Assembly: GCA_035610835.1 (NCBI GenBank)
Contig: CM069447.1
Coordinates: 75,948,312 to 76,012,311 of the forward strand
Source: Ophiura sarsii
Lineage: Eukaryota; Echinodermata; Ophiuroidea; Amphilepidida; Ophiuridae
Reading direction: 5' to 3'
DNA: 64,000 bases
A program made the translations under genes and the position numbers. Positions 24,101 to 34,480 of the stretch are shown one piece after another. Each line of letters begins with the position of its first letter. The stretch's first letter is position 1. The notes below the pieces were generated by a model, which was not told the DNA's origin, did not search any database, and saw nothing but the letters and a program-made list of their open reading frames with translations.

Positions 24101-24595
24101 TCTGTTGGGTTTCAACTGAATTGTTTTTCTCCAGCTGATCAGCTGCCTGCTGCAGACTTTCTTCCAAGCTTGCAATTTTTGGTTTATCTTTATTTTTATT
24201 TATACAAAACATAATACTAAAACTTCTGATCTTATTTTTATATAAATCCCACAACATACAATGATTAAGTAAGTCTCCATATTCTGTTTTTAAATTTTTG
24301 ATTAGAAGTATAAGTTCCTCTGTATACTGTTCATCCTTCAAAAGACTGTTGTTAAACTTCCATGTACCTTTACCTTTATCAAGGTTTTTCATTTTAAGTT
24401 TGAGTATTAGAGCTAAATGATCTGTACGAGGTGCAGGTTTTATATAACAGTTCTGAACATCGTTTCTTACTAAAGTGGGAATAAACAAATAGTCTAATGT
24501 AGATTTGCATGGTGGATTACTTCTTTGTCATGTAAATCTGTTTTCATTGACATGTTTGACCTTCCATGCGTCTTCGCAATTAAATTTGCTCAGAA
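21124..24595 (-). mobile_element. LINE D: nearly intact L1/Tx1-type LINE inside LINE C
   Basis: The target duplication ACATTGTTCTTTTT is seen at 21,110-21,123 and 24,596-24,609. On the minus strand the element runs from within the endonuclease domain (5'-truncated at 24,595) to a poly-A tail (T run 21,119-21,132). With one copy of the duplication removed, LINE C is restored in frame. The short 3' untranslated part is 21,133-21,386. The poly-A tail, long 5' truncation and 14-bp duplication are classic target-primed reverse transcription marks. This is the youngest insertion of the stack. Confidence 0.9.
21387..24488 (-). CDS. ORF2-like protein of LINE D (reverse transcriptase, 5'-truncated)
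   Basis: An open frame of 1,033 codons. Just upstream in the same frame a single TGA near 24,525, where this family usually has Trp (RFT.QRSNPPCKSTLDYL), separates it from more endonuclease sequence up to 24,595. Visible motifs: TDHLALILKLK (endonuclease end), KSPGYDGLTTEFYK, NWRPITLTNVDYKI, QTGYIKGRFIGENARL, FLDFSKAFDSIDK (motif A), GVRQGCPLSALLFV (motif B), ISLYADDITMFLR (motif C), NKNKTEAIWIGS, and a C-terminal CDICNEKDYVEHFFFFC zinc-type cluster. The order and NWRP/YIKGR words match L1/Tx1-group polymerases. All catalytic Asp residues are present. A missing N-terminal endonuclease would prevent autonomous movement. Confidence 0.85.
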   Translation of the reverse strand: MFIPTLVRNDVQNCYIKPAPRTDHLALILKLKMKNLDKGKGTWKFNNSLLKDEQYTEELILLIKNLKTEYGDLLNHCMLWDLYKNKIRSFSIMFCINKNKDKPKIASLEESLQQAADQLEKNNSVETQQMYIKAKQNLEIAWESYTDGVKIRSREQWLQEGEKSTKYFLNLERKNIVNKSITSLQKDDGMVITDPDQLLEQQVLYYKKLYCIDEKVNDVDFEDFVKNVNCNTLDENDQMVCEGALTLEECKKALDDMQTNKSPGYDGLTTEFYKHFWNEVGVLVMNSLNEGYKNGQLGRSQRKGIITLIHKGKNQPRDLLSNWRPITLTNVDYKIATKALANRMQTIISKIVDPDQTGYIKGRFIGENARLIEDVLRYTQTANMPGVIMFLDFSKAFDSIDKQYMMATLKLLNFGPSFIKWVETLYNDISSCITHNGHVSEFFPINKGVRQGCPLSALLFVLCIEVLACKVRQDENIEGIKLPFINYQKKDAKISLYADDITMFLRNEDQINKVIAVLDKFKSISGLSLNKNKTEAIWIGSNSLRRDTFGKLKWNVYPNNNVKTLGITFSSTTSASNINENWEKKVNSIKLIIEARKYRQLSMVGKILIVKCLMASQLTYVSSVIVLPEHVITQLNSIFHKFVWRKGERVKRKTLMLNYDQGGLRMVDLKSFLYSLQMSWVKKMLNNDISAWKNIAFFHIGKFDIGMDIFNCNCSLTTLSKQCIDILNKLPSFYKMLIQIWFKCNTVKQIKSIENHNNQVIWNNEHIRYNGKTIHFKLWIKSGIIKINQLFGKDGKMLDVVKLRNKMPHNGRLLMEYLALINAIPKDWKCVKHPHTEDKCIYLRCTDRDVNIDKTTVKTFKKELMKKVSVIPICQHFWQRKYPNFSFNWNKIWNNIPSTTREGRLISLNWKITSNIYPTKILLHKMKIENNDVCDICNEKDYVEHFFFFCKKIQPIWLEANDIISLKVSKHVVLTHFYVLFGFQQCTEKTQRDFITSIIMIAKLSISKFRYGNHPNLLFLFKSELRFRKLIDI

Positions 24596-25510
24596 ACATT
24601 GTTCTTTTTAACCAGTCTCGTAGATCCCTATTTTGTAAATTAAGAGTTAGCGCTCACTCACTCATGATTGAAAAGGGGCGATATGTATACCCGATAATCC
24701 CCCCAAATGAAAGGATATGCATGTCATGCAATCTAAATGTCATCGAAGATGAATTTCACTTCATTATGAAATGCCCGCTCTATAATGATATGCGTACTAA
24801 AATGATATCTGAAATTGGTGAAATATATGATCTTGATAACTTAGATGACAATGACATTTTCTTGACTATAATGAGGGTTAACGAATTTGATTGCATTCGT
24901 CCAGTTATTAATTTTGTAAACTCTGCATTTGAGTTGCGTACATCTTCAGGAGTTTAAATTGTATATGATATATATGTATCTATATTTTATACTTATGTAC
25001 ATTTGTTTGTTATAATTTGTTTGTTTGTTTGTTTGTTTCCTTATCTTTGTGTACTTTGACCATACCTATATGTTTGGTGAATGTCAAATAATGAATACAT
25101 TATACTATGGCTCAGAAACATGGACAGTAACAACTAAAGTTCGAAAGCTATTGAATGGATGTTACACCAGGCTTCATAGATCAGCTCTTGATATTAGTTG
25201 GAGGTTACACATCACCAACAAAGAACTCTACGGTGATCTTCCTAGAGTAAGTGAACGAATCAAGAAGAGGCGACTACAGTTTGCTGGACACTGTGCCAGA
25301 CGTTCTGGAGATGTGATATCAGACCTAGTTCTTTGGAAACTAGTTCATGGCAAAAGAAATGCTGGACGACCGATGTTAAGCTATGTGGATATTCTATGTC
25401 AGGACACTGGACAAACACCTGCTGAGATAAAGTCCTGCATGGAGGATAAGGCGTGTCTGGAGAGCCATCGTTAATGCCCGACAGAAGGCGACGGAGTGAG
25501 TGAGTGAGTG

Positions 25511-25825
25511 ACCCAGAATCGATGTTGTGTCATTTTACAGGTTTACTCCTAAGATACAACTTCCACTTGTACGATTGCCCTTTACCAATGTTATGCAAAA
25601 TAACATTGTTGTATAGAGATTGAATAGGTTTAAATCATAGAATGAGTGCCTGTGTATCCAAGCAGAACTGAATATAAAGATGTTTGTTACATGATTCGAA
25701 CCAGTCATTTTGACGAGGTTTCAAAAAAATGTTTATTGGGCCTAAGATTTTCAAAACAGGATCAGGACAGACGTCCATATGGCTGGGTGCGGCCTCAATT
25801 TTCATTAGAAGAGGGTGTTCATGGT
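25511..25825. other. Short stretch after LINE A, no gene seen
   Basis: No repeat or gene recognised between the (GAGT)n tail and the helix-turn-helix fragment. Confidence 0.4.
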
Positions 25826-25998
25826 CTTAAAATATCATGAAACGAGAAGTCCAGCAGAAGTCACCAGAGAGTTTGCCATTCATTTCCCAAACACTCATAT
25901 ACCATCTAGGAATACAAAGGAGTATTGGACATGTTGGAAATACCAGGTAGATGATACAAGCACCAATATGAATAAAGAACACTGGAAGACTAAGATAT
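25826..25998 (+). pseudogene. Fragment of a mariner-type N-terminal helix-turn-helix
   Basis: The plus-strand frame reads LKYHETRSPAEVTREFAIHF, then PNTHIPSRNT, then KYQVDDTSTN. This resembles the transposase DNA-binding start 'yyeTgsa.evrr.F...fPn..vPSr.ti...' found in mariner-related proteins and DUF4817. Frames after 26,000 are broken (VRVHF..IPK can still be read), and no DDE half is recognisable. It lies about 500 bp upstream of mariner-like copy A, but linkage is not shown. Confidence 0.45.
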
Positions 25999-26483
25999 GA
26001 AAAGTGGCAGGACACAGTATAACATTAATTGATAACGTGCGCGTGCACTTCAGAGGGATCCCAAAATAACTGCTCGTAGAAATCCCTTACCACATAATTA
26101 TTCCAAGGACATCACTTGTGTTCCTCAGCCTCTTCTAAACAATTCTGGTCAAATGCCCACCCCCAATGTTTCAAGACGATTGATGCCCATGGATAGACCA
26201 ATGTTAGTATCGTTTTGATTGACCCTCATAATCATTATTTCTGTAAAAGTGGCACAACGTCGATTTTGGGTAGCTTTGATAAACTTGGTATATCTCAGGA
26301 TTGACAAACTCAAATCAGATGCAATAAACGGCATCTGAAAGCTGAGAGTTTTCCCTTTTCTTGTGTATAAACATATATTACACTTAAGACTTCATGGTCA
26401 ACAAGTTGCGCAAACATGTGCACGTATACTGTTCAATGTTTATTAATACAATTGGAATGATATTATATAAATAGGCTGAATTA

Positions 26484-27395
26484 TGGGTTGATTGATACAT
26501 TTGCGTATATCTCGACAATGGAAGAAAAGAAACAGATAGCATTTGGTGAATAGTAAGAGCACTCGATGATCTCTGTTTGACACTCTTTTACAATATCTGA
26601 TTTACTTAATACACATAAGAAGGGACCATCTCAAATACGTTTCATTAATGAAAATCCGCAACGATAAGACATTGAAAACCAACAAAGATTTAAGAACAAT
26701 GAAGGGGTTTTATTTGAGTATTGCAGTGTGTCCGCCCTGGGTACATTAAGCAATAATAGTGGGGATTTAAATAGGAGCTGATCATCAAATGTCCTGAAAC
26801 CGTTGGAATTATGTGACGATTATATTAACAATACACATCTAGTAGCGACGATAGCAGTATAAGAGAGGCTGTGACAACCATATTTGATTGACACCTTAAC
26901 GTACATCTTCATTTTAATGATCAAAATACATATACAAATTGATTTAAGCATTTTTTCTAGATTTTGAAGGCACAATAAGCTTTTATTTGGCAAATTTCAT
27001 GATTTTAGCCATGTTTGGCCCGGTTCAAAATAATCTGCTGTCTGCGCATGTGCACATTTTCAGTAGGTTTCATATGAATAAGCTCTGGTAATTAGTTTAA
27101 AGGCTAAGGTTCATACTTTGTATTGATCACACTATCCCGCAATATAATCACTCATACATCCCTTCATCATCATCCTTCGGCGGCAGAGAAGGCGACCACA
27201 AGTTTCTTCCATGCACGACGATCTTGAAGCATGCCTTCATTGTCCCCTAGAAAGCGTTGCATATATGTCAGATATGTTGTGCAAGGACGACCATATCTCC
27301 TTCGGCCATGTGTTGGTGCGTGGCATACTTTTTAGCAGGCTCGTCATTATGCATCCCATACCACGATCACTTTCATTACTTACGGCTCCAGGCAC
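26484..27395. mobile_element. Mariner-like family, copy A (right part)
   Basis: From 'gggttgattgatacatttgcg' onward this parallels 45,640-46,781 of copy B through its full interior: 'agaagggaccatctcaaa', 'gcaataatagtggggattt', 'tttgaaggcaca', 'ctgcgcatg', 'ggttcatactttgtattgatcac'. Near its right end it is interrupted by an RTE tail fragment (27,163-27,351). It then resumes with 'ataccacgatcactttcatta'. The outermost CGAGGGG terminus is not preserved, and the left arm is missing. Confidence 0.75.
27163..27351 (-). mobile_element. 3'-end fragment of an RTE-like LINE in copy A
   Basis: On the minus strand the sequence codes for a typical RTE-like polymerase end (HAWKKLVVAFSAAEG and a stop near 27,170) followed by an (ATG)n/(GAT)n tail. 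Flanking CATCCC words at 27,157-27,162 and 27,352-27,357 form a probable target duplication, since copy B has only one CATCCC at this point. The fragment is about 190 bp, an extreme 5' truncation. Confidence 0.65.
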
Positions 27396-28506
27396 AAGTA
27401 GAGGAAAGAGCAGGGAAAGCGCGATCCTTTTGTCTATATCGTGTTAAGGAGTGACGCCTCACTGAAAAGGTACTTGAAGACCAACCCTCGTAATTCGCTT
27501 GATCGGACTATATACCGTCACAATATTTGTAAGCGCATTCAAAGTTCCAACAGACTATGACTATTAGAGTACCGTGGATAAAATTGTTGCCCGATTCTTC
27601 AAAATGACGTGAAGTGAATTTGGCTTTAATTTCATGGCAAATGAAGTCATATCGCTACGCAGCCAGCAGGGAGGTCACGCTGCGTGTCAGATTTTGTTTT
27701 ACGCAAGAAAACAATGGAGTCTCAGTGACTACAATATTTGCTAGAAATAGCTTCGGAAAATGGTCTATTTGGGCATCTCAAAAACTGAGAAACGTGTTAA
27801 AAATCATGTAGAATTTTAGAGGAGGGTCATTAGCATCTGCAGAACGGTAAAATGTATAGTATTAAACACGTTTTGTGACCAAATTTATGGCGTAAAATGT
27901 TGGAAAATTCACGTTTTGAAAATCTGTGGTCTTCGAAATTACAGGAATCCTAACTCATTCTAAACCTCACCAAATCATGAAATGAACCCTCGTCTACAAA
28001 AAAAGTCCATGTACGTATTGCTCTATCTGCTTGGAGCACGCAAACATCATAGCTTCATACAACGGAATGAAATCCGCCATAGAGATTACATAGCGAAAAT
28101 CGTAGAGATTTGCACTGCAGTCCTCTGTGTAGGGAGTGTTGACAAAAGCAAGGTCGTTTGGCTATTGTGTTTGTGCATGTTTGTGACGACTGACCCCGTT
28201 TTACAATCTTCATAGCTTTCATATTGGGCCTGGGTGACCTAACTATTGACTGTACGGGTCGGTACTTCCGGTCGCTATTTGTGGATTAGAAATACGACGG
28301 GATTATGCGCAGCAACACATTTCACGAGGTTCCTTAATACCGTAATACATACCTGTCACTGTCAGCCATCGTGTAGTCGTTCCTGTATAAACAAATGTAA
28401 ACATTACAAACGTTACTTATAGCTTATAATTGTACATAGGTGTAAAACTCTCAAGAAACATTACTGTCTTGCTAAAAAATCGAGATATTGGACGGGCTCC
28501 CCCTGC
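27396..28506. other. Non-coding stretch, no gene seen
   Basis: Frames at 27,614-27,811 and 27,982-28,215 (plus strand) show no recognised motif, repeat or splice context. Confidence 0.4.
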
Positions 28507-28646
28507 CCCATTGAGAAAAGAGTTAAAAAAGGAGGAAGAGGAGAAGGAGAGAAGAAGGAGGAAGAGGATAAGAAGGAGGAAGAAAAGGAGGTAGGGGAGG
28601 AAGAAGGGTAGGGACATATGCGGCGCAGATGGGGGGGGGGGGGGGG
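28507..28646 (+). repeat. Purine-rich repeat plus poly-G, second copy
   Basis: (GGAGGAAGAG)n ends in 'ggaggtaggggaggaagaagggtaggg', 'catatgcggcgcagatg' and a run of 16 G (28,631-28,646). It matches the composite at 11,341-11,510 in composition and in its terminal words. Confidence 0.8.
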
Positions 28647-28675
28647 TACGGGGTCACGTCCCATAATTTCAATGT

Positions 28676-30015
28676 GAGGGACGTTAAAAACGTTATACTA
28701 GACCTTTTTAGTGTTACAAATACCAATTTTTGCGCGCTTTCCCTGTATTGGTTTCAATGTTTCAATATTCAAGCTTAACAAGTGGGGGCTTCAGAAACGT
28801 TTTTTCTGGACCATTTTAGTTCAAAAACTGTGTTTTTTTGTACCTCGATTCGCGCTCACTTATCAACAGATTTTAACATTATAATGGGTCCCAAAACACA
28901 CCAAATAATTATTCGAAATATTATGTAGGGACGTTAAAAACGTTATACTGGACCATTTAAGTGTTAGAAATGTCAATTTGTGCGTACATCGCGCTCATTA
29001 GTTTTAATGTTTCATTATCAAGCTTAACAAGATGACATTGCAGAACGGTTTCCCAAGACCATTATAGTTCAAAAACTGAAAAATGTTGCGCTCTCCGCGC
29101 CAATATTTTATGCAGGTTTTAACATGATGTTGGCCCTCAGACCCACCAAATATTCTAAATATATGAGGGACGTTAAAAACATCATATTGGACCAAAGTTT
29201 TAATGCAAAAACCACACAAAAAATTATAAATATTATGTGGGGAACGTTATTATCATAGTGGACAATTAGTGTTGGAAATGCATTTTTTCTGCGCGCGTAT
29301 TAATTTTAGTATTTCATTAATTAAGCTTAACAAGGTGGCTTCAGGACAGTTTTCAATGTCCATTTTAGTTAAAACTCAAGAATTTTGCGCCGCGCGCATA
29401 TTTTCCACAGGTTTTAACATTATAATGGCCCTCAAACCATATGGAATATTCTAAATATGATGTGGGGGACGTTAAAAACATCATACTGGACCAGTTAAGT
29501 GTTAGAAATGCATATTTATGCGCGCTTTGCGCGTATTAATTTCAATATTTGATTATCTAAGCTTAACAAGGGGGCTTCAGGACAGTTTTCCCATTACTAA
29601 TTTTAGTTCAAAAACTCAAAAAAATTGTCCGCTCCGCGCGAATACAGGTTTTAACATTAGTATGACCCTCAAATCACATCAAAAATGTTAAATATTATGT
29701 GGGGGACGTGATTATCATACTGGACCATTATTGTTAGAAATGAAATTTAGTTTCAATATTTCATTATTTAAGCTTAACAAGAGTGCTTCAGGACAGTGTT
29801 TCATGACCATTTTAGTTCAAACACTCAACATTATGCGCGCTCCTAGAGGTTTAAATATTATAATGGCCCTCAAACCAAACCAAATACTCTAAATAGTATG
29901 TGGGGGACGTTAATAACGTCATACTGTACCTCTTTAGTGTTAAAATCACAATTTTCGCGCGCTTTGCGCGTATAAAGTTCAATATTTAAGATCAACAAGA
30001 TGACTTCAGGTTTGT
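28676..30015. repeat. Tandem satellite, about seven units of 200-250 bp
   Basis: Each unit starts with GGGACGTTAAAAACG or a variant. It then has 'atactggacca', 'agtgttagaaatg', 'gcgcgcttt', 'aagcttaacaag', 'ttcaggacag', 'ttttagttcaaaa' and 'ttttaacattataatgg'. Unit starts are at about 28,678, 28,928, 29,167, 29,240, 29,464, 29,701 and 29,902; the unit at 29,167 is internally deleted. Most units keep the HindIII-type AAGCTT word. The array is bracketed by a poly-G run on the left (28,631) and a poly-C run on the right (30,020). Confidence 0.85.
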
Positions 30016-30018
30016 GTT

Positions 30019-30085
30019 GCCCCCTCCCCCCCCCCCCCCCCCCCCCCCCCCACCCCCATCAAAACAGTCCTGGATACGCCATTGG
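30019..30085. repeat. Poly-C repeat with CATCAAAAcAGTCCTGGATA word
   Basis: About 30 C with minor interruptions, then the same flank as at 13,865-13,912. Read on the minus strand it is GGCGTATCCAGGACTG..., a word often seen at ends of hAT-type elements rich in G. That link is a suggestion only. Confidence 0.6.
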
Positions 30086-31814
30086 ACTTGAGTACACTAA
30101 TTTTCCCCTCGTTCCTCTCCTACTCATAATGCAGCATTCACTAAAGTCCTATGTCTGTAGATGTTTTGATTTCAAGGTTCAAATGTCATTTTTGTATCAA
30201 AGCACCTATAGCCATGCATCACTTAGTATAGACAAATCAAATTATTGAACTGTTAATACTTTTCAGAACTCATTGGAATATCTTATGTTACATGTCAGTG
30301 ATTGAAACATTTAGAAATATAAATCGATTATTAATAATAATTAGTCAGCAAATATATGGCGATATACACAACTTCATTGACATGTAATATTTTATGGGAT
30401 ATTTTGATATAAATAGAACACAGTCTTTGTTTTGCTTATTATATGTTCTCATGAAATATGTGTGATACATATTATACAAATTGAATGTAACATTGTCAAC
30501 AGTCAATACGTATAATTAGGAATCACTACTTTACTAGAATCAATTTCCCAACAAAAGAGGATATAATATTATATCATGGAAAATTCAGAAAATCATGAAC
30601 TAATTTCAGAATTCAAAATTCAAACAGCTCAAAAATCCTCCACATTTTAGTCACACTCACCCCTGTTGATGGCTAACGTTGCTCAGAATGTTTTAAGAAC
30701 TAGGTGAGTACCAAATAACAATTTTAATGTGTCTGTGAAAAAACCCACATTTGAGCAAATGGAGGGCGTCCGTTCTTTGGGTATGGTCCAACTTTGCAAT
30801 TGCGCAATTACCATATGTCTCAGTTGTAAGGACTATTAAGCGACTACCATGACTACTACATAAATGATTAACAGCATGGCATGTATAGTTATCACATCGG
30901 AAAGTTATCTAATGCAATTATTATCGTAACCAATCAAAATCCCATGTTACATCATAATACTATTATTAGACGAACTGCATGCGTGTATTTTCAGTATTTC
31001 GTTCGAAGTGTTTCAGAGCCCTTATTATTTGTAGACTTCACATACATATATTATAGTTTTCCTACGTCATCATGTTGTATGATTATCATGTTGTAAACGA
31101 GATTTATTAAAGCCAAAACCATTGCCAAATCTAAGATTTAACGCAATTCGTGCCGTGCAAGTAACTACTACACAGGAATGATAATCTTGATACTTACCAA
31201 ATAATTAAATCCAATCATAAAACTGGTAATCGCGTTAAATTCCTGATTAAACCGTCATGGTTGGCCTAGAAGAAATGAAAATGGCTGTAGCACAGATCGC
31301 TGGGCAACTTTCTATTATATTTGCATGACTATTAGGTAGAAGGAATATCAAGTTCACGGATTTAACCATGCATTCAATTTGGCGTTCAATACCTTATACA
31401 TGGAGTTTAGCAGAGTGTGTGTGGGGTAGGGGTGTATAGCAATGGCGTAGCAATGGCTCTAGCTTTCTTAATTGTTAACTTATATGTGTGAGACGTACAA
31501 TACCATTAATTTCACTAATATGTAGGAATGTAATTGAATGTCACTATATAACAGTACACAGATATCAATATTGTAGTTGAAGGTCAATAGTGTATGTTAT
31601 AATGTAACTATCGCTAGTAGATATTGTAATATTACCGCCATTATTATATGTTGATATGATGTATTGAACTTCTGTGCAACCCTGTATAGATGGATCGTCA
31701 CCCATATTCCCCTACTCATCTAGGTTCAGTTGGGAAGGGTCACATATTGCAGGTTTACGTAATATCTAAAATATGATTGGGTAATGAGAGTAGGCGTGAT
31801 GGGGCAGGGTCCAC
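30086..31814. other. Non-coding stretch, no gene seen
   Basis: AT-rich unique-looking sequence. No frame above about 80 codons and no repeat structure recognised. Confidence 0.45.
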
Positions 31815-32267
31815 TATATGTGATGCGATCTGTGAAAACCCGCCACATGGTGGCATTTTTCATATTGGAGATATTTATATCATAAGAAAGCTAGAACTGT
31901 GCTGATTACAGAACTGTTTCGATCATTTTTCTACTATCACTACAAAAAAGTTATGAGTGAATGATGATTGTGATGTCATCAAAAGCTACAAAACAAGAAA
32001 TCATGAAAACAGGCCAAAAAAGATACACAATTCAATATAATAACATTATAAGGTTAATAATAAAATTGACTTAAGTCAGTTTTTGAAGGTGAACTTTTAT
32101 GAAAGATGATGATACAAAGTATTGGAATTTTATTTTATTTTTTTAAATCTATAAAAAATAAAAAAAGTTTTTTTTATTTTTTATTTTTTATTTTTTTATA
32201 AATTACCCATAATCCCTAGTTCACATTTTGCGACATCCGACGGGTTTTCACAGTTTGCATCACATAT
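31815..32267. mobile_element. Short inverted-repeat element (about 450 bp)
   Basis: TATATGTGATGCGATCTGTG followed by AAAACCCG on the left is matched by the reverse complement on the right (CGGGTTTTCACAGTTTGCAT, CACATA). Terminal repeats are about 28 nt and imperfect. Interior is AT-rich with long T/A runs (32,140-32,200). Probable MITE; a TA target duplication is possible but not certain. Confidence 0.65.
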
Positions 32268-32695
32268 TAGGCCTTGCTTATGGGAAAATCAGGGCTCCGC
32301 TCTATCATTTCATCTTGTTATACTTTTCTCTGAGTGCTATCGATCAATAAAATGAAGTACTAAGAAACTACAGAAATGACCTGTGTGTGTATCGTCTCAA
32401 GTCTTGTAATGTAATGTTCGTCTTCTTCAAGTATTGTCTGTTCTGTATTCTAGTCTACAAGTATTGTATATAGTATTATCGTCTGTCATGTCTATAAGGC
32501 TATAGTATCGTCTGTCATGTCTTCAAGTCCTCCTGTAGAGTAAAAGTAACCCACAACATCCTAGCCACGTAGACCATAGTATAAGTGTTGAGTTAATACC
32601 CCGAGAAAAGCTCTTCACATGCTATATAAAGTGCTCATCAAAAGTCATACACTTTGTTTAGGTCCTTTAAAGTAACCCTTGTTTATCTTTTTTTT
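32268..32695. other. Non-coding stretch, no gene seen
   Basis: Contains a short imperfect direct repeat of 'tagtatcgtctgtcatgtct' type near 32,470-32,525. No gene seen. Confidence 0.4.
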
Positions 32696-32890
32696 CCACG
32701 TGGCAACAGGTAGTATTACTTGTGTTTGTATTTTACCGCTGTCATGAAGACCCGCAGCTGGCCGCAGTGAACAATCCTGGTTATTAATTTGAGCAAGCTT
32801 TCTTTACCCAACCTTTTCTAGGGGCTTCCCCTTCCAAAGCAGGCAGTGTTATCCCTGTAGAGGACTGCCTGTACACTCACACAGCTGCAT
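32696..32890 (-). mobile_element. 5'-leader fragment of LINE B family
   Basis: 'ccacgtggcaac', 'accgctgtcatgaagacccgcagctgg', 'gagcaagctttctttaccca' and 'gggcttccccttcc' match 13,578-13,745 in the same order and strand. It covers only the leader and the first codons of the endonuclease. A run of eight T lies at the junction (32,688-32,695). Confidence 0.75.
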
Positions 32891-33694
32891 CTTCTCTGTA
32901 GTGTTGCTCAGAAGATTCAACAAGGTTGTGACCATCTTGAGTGTGTATTGGATTTTTAACAAGGAAAACAATACATGTTGCCAAAATGGCAGCCATTTTG
33001 GACGCCATCGTTGTTTTAGAGTGCACATGAGTGTCTAGGAAGCTTTAAACCATTATAATTGAGTTTATCACACCCTAAAACCTAGGAATATGCGAAAATG
33101 GGACGGTGACCTTTCATTATGTATTACTGTAAAACAACCTAAGTTCACTAGAAGATCCAATTCGCCAAATTAAATTTCTCCCAATTATACTATTTATAGC
33201 GGTTATATACAGGAAGATGATATACCAATTAGTGACATTAAATTGCCGCCAAAAAAATAACTAAATGCTAATTCGATAAATTAAGTTGCCGTGAAATTAA
33301 GTTGTTTTACAGTATTTGGATTTTTGCATTATTCATTATTAAATCGGAACCAATGGTATTCGAAAGGGCTTTAGGTACCCCCACTACAAAGCAGTGTTCC
33401 CTACTTGCTACCCATGCCCATTTGCTCGTATATAATCTAAACAAATAATTGTCGATCATTTCAAATTATTCCCTCGCGTGTCTGTTTTTTTTTTTTGGAA
33501 TGCTTGTGCGTGGCCATGTAGCCAGATCGAATTAAACAGTTGTATGAACGCAAGCGCTCATGTCAGATAAAAGGTTTGGAACAGTAGCAAGGTACCAACA
33601 AGCGGGGCGGCCATTTGTGTTGAAAACTGTAAGGCTAATTGAGATGGTACCGTCTAAGCGGTGCGCAGCACCACCAACCGAGCATGCTCGGACA
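32891..33694. other. Non-coding stretch, no gene seen
   Basis: Contains a T run near 33,487. No supported gene or element. Confidence 0.4.
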
Positions 33695-33830
33695 GGGGGT
33701 GTCCAGAGGGGGGGGGGGGGGGGGGGGGGGTGGCCCCCTCAGAAGTATATATAAAAATGTTCAATTTTCGAATTAATTTGGTGCGATCTGGTGTATACTT
33801 TTGACCAAAAATGTATGGTCATTTTCTAGC
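33695..33830 (+). repeat. G-run dispersed repeat, copy 1
   Basis: CAGGGGGTGTCCAGAGG, 23 G (33,708-33,730), then 'tggccccctcagaa' and 'caattttcgaattaatttggtgcgat' and 'gtgtatacttttgacca'. The downstream words are repeated at 34,350-34,480. Confidence 0.7.
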
Positions 33831-34349
33831 AACTTGGTTTTTTCTTTGGCAGAGAGCTTCATACTCTACTCAGTATAGGACTGTTTAATATTTTTCAGAA
33901 ATTCCATCTAGAATTACAGTTATAGTATTTTAAAGTCGGCAAGTTTAAACACACAGAATAGCTTGTCATATGTAAAGAAAGGAGTTATGATATGAACCTA
34001 ATTTTTTTGCGATATTATTAACAACTGTAAGTTCTTCACTTTCAAAATCTTTACAATGCATTGTCGGAATTCACAAGTAACAATGTCATTTTACGTAAAC
34101 ATAGCATTTTACACATAACATTTGAAAAACAAGGTTCAGAAAAGTACTAAAATTAACTTTGCATACAAAACTCCTGGAGACTAAAGTTCAAGGTATAATC
34201 TCTATCTTTGGACCAAAGTTGGAAAATTGTTAGGAATATTTTGGTATGACCCAGATATCTCAATATTAACACTTGCGACTTCCGACTTCCCCATACCACC
34301 ACGCATATAAATATTGTTGATTTAAGTATACATGGTTTGAAAGCTCGAA
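33831..34349. other. Non-coding stretch between the two G-run repeats
   Basis: No gene recognised. Confidence 0.4.
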
Positions 34350-34480
34350 CAGGGGAGAATCTAAGCGGGGGGGGGGGGGGGGGGGGGGGGGGAGGGGTGG
34401 GGGTGTCCCCATCAGAATTGGACTTTGTTTTCAATTTTCGAAAACATTTTGGTGCGATTTGGTGTGTACTTTTGACCAAT
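34350..34480 (+). repeat. G-run dispersed repeat, copy 2
   Basis: 26 G (34,367-34,392), then 'gtgtccccatcagaattgg', 'caattttcgaaaacattttggtgcgat' and 'gtgtgtacttttgacca'. It matches copy 1 in order and orientation, so the G run is part of the repeated unit. Confidence 0.75.

Larger units (their letters stand above)
19338..25097 (+). mobile_element. LINE C: 5'-truncated non-LTR retrotransposon, split by LINE D
   Basis: Inserted into LINE A between VESIV and YYGSETW. It begins in the linker (QWWEHFMTLMN) and encodes an uninterrupted polymerase to about 21,118: RRLKKGKSPGLDGI, KYRGIAVSSIL, QIGFRKGSRTSDHI, CFIDFSAAFDTIW (motif A), GVKQGCVLSPMFF (motif B), CLMYADDLILISKS (motif C), CIKWKLIVNIDKS. 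The frame reads NYIVLF at the break and resumes after LINE D at 24,596 as NIVLFNQSRRSLFCKL. It then has a C-terminal ICMSCN..EDEFHF..KCPLY zinc-type motif and a stop at 24,955-24,957. The (GTTT)n word near 25,016 lies in its 3' region. The endonuclease is missing. Clade not resolved; it is neither the RTE-like nor the L1-like type seen here. Confidence 0.8.
14775..25510 (+). mobile_element. RTE-like LINE A, split into five pieces by nested insertions
   Basis: Pieces in order: 14,775-15,320 (endonuclease C-terminus and linker; the usual SDH box reads GSHH); 16,835-18,012 (linker and reverse transcriptase); 18,772-18,880; 19,168-19,337; 25,098-25,510 (C-terminal YYGSETWTV, RLQFAGHC, GRPMLSYVDILCQDTG). 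Joined across the insertions the translation follows one LINE protein in the right order, which dates all the inserts as later events. The polymerase piece has NYRGISL, QCGFRENRST, FIDFKTAFDT, LQGDTLAPYLF and FADD. It carries in-frame stops at 17,371-17,373 and 17,974. The 3' end closes with a (GAGT)n tail at about 25,495-25,511, the short tandem tail typical of RTE-type elements. Clade placement is inference. Confidence 0.8.
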
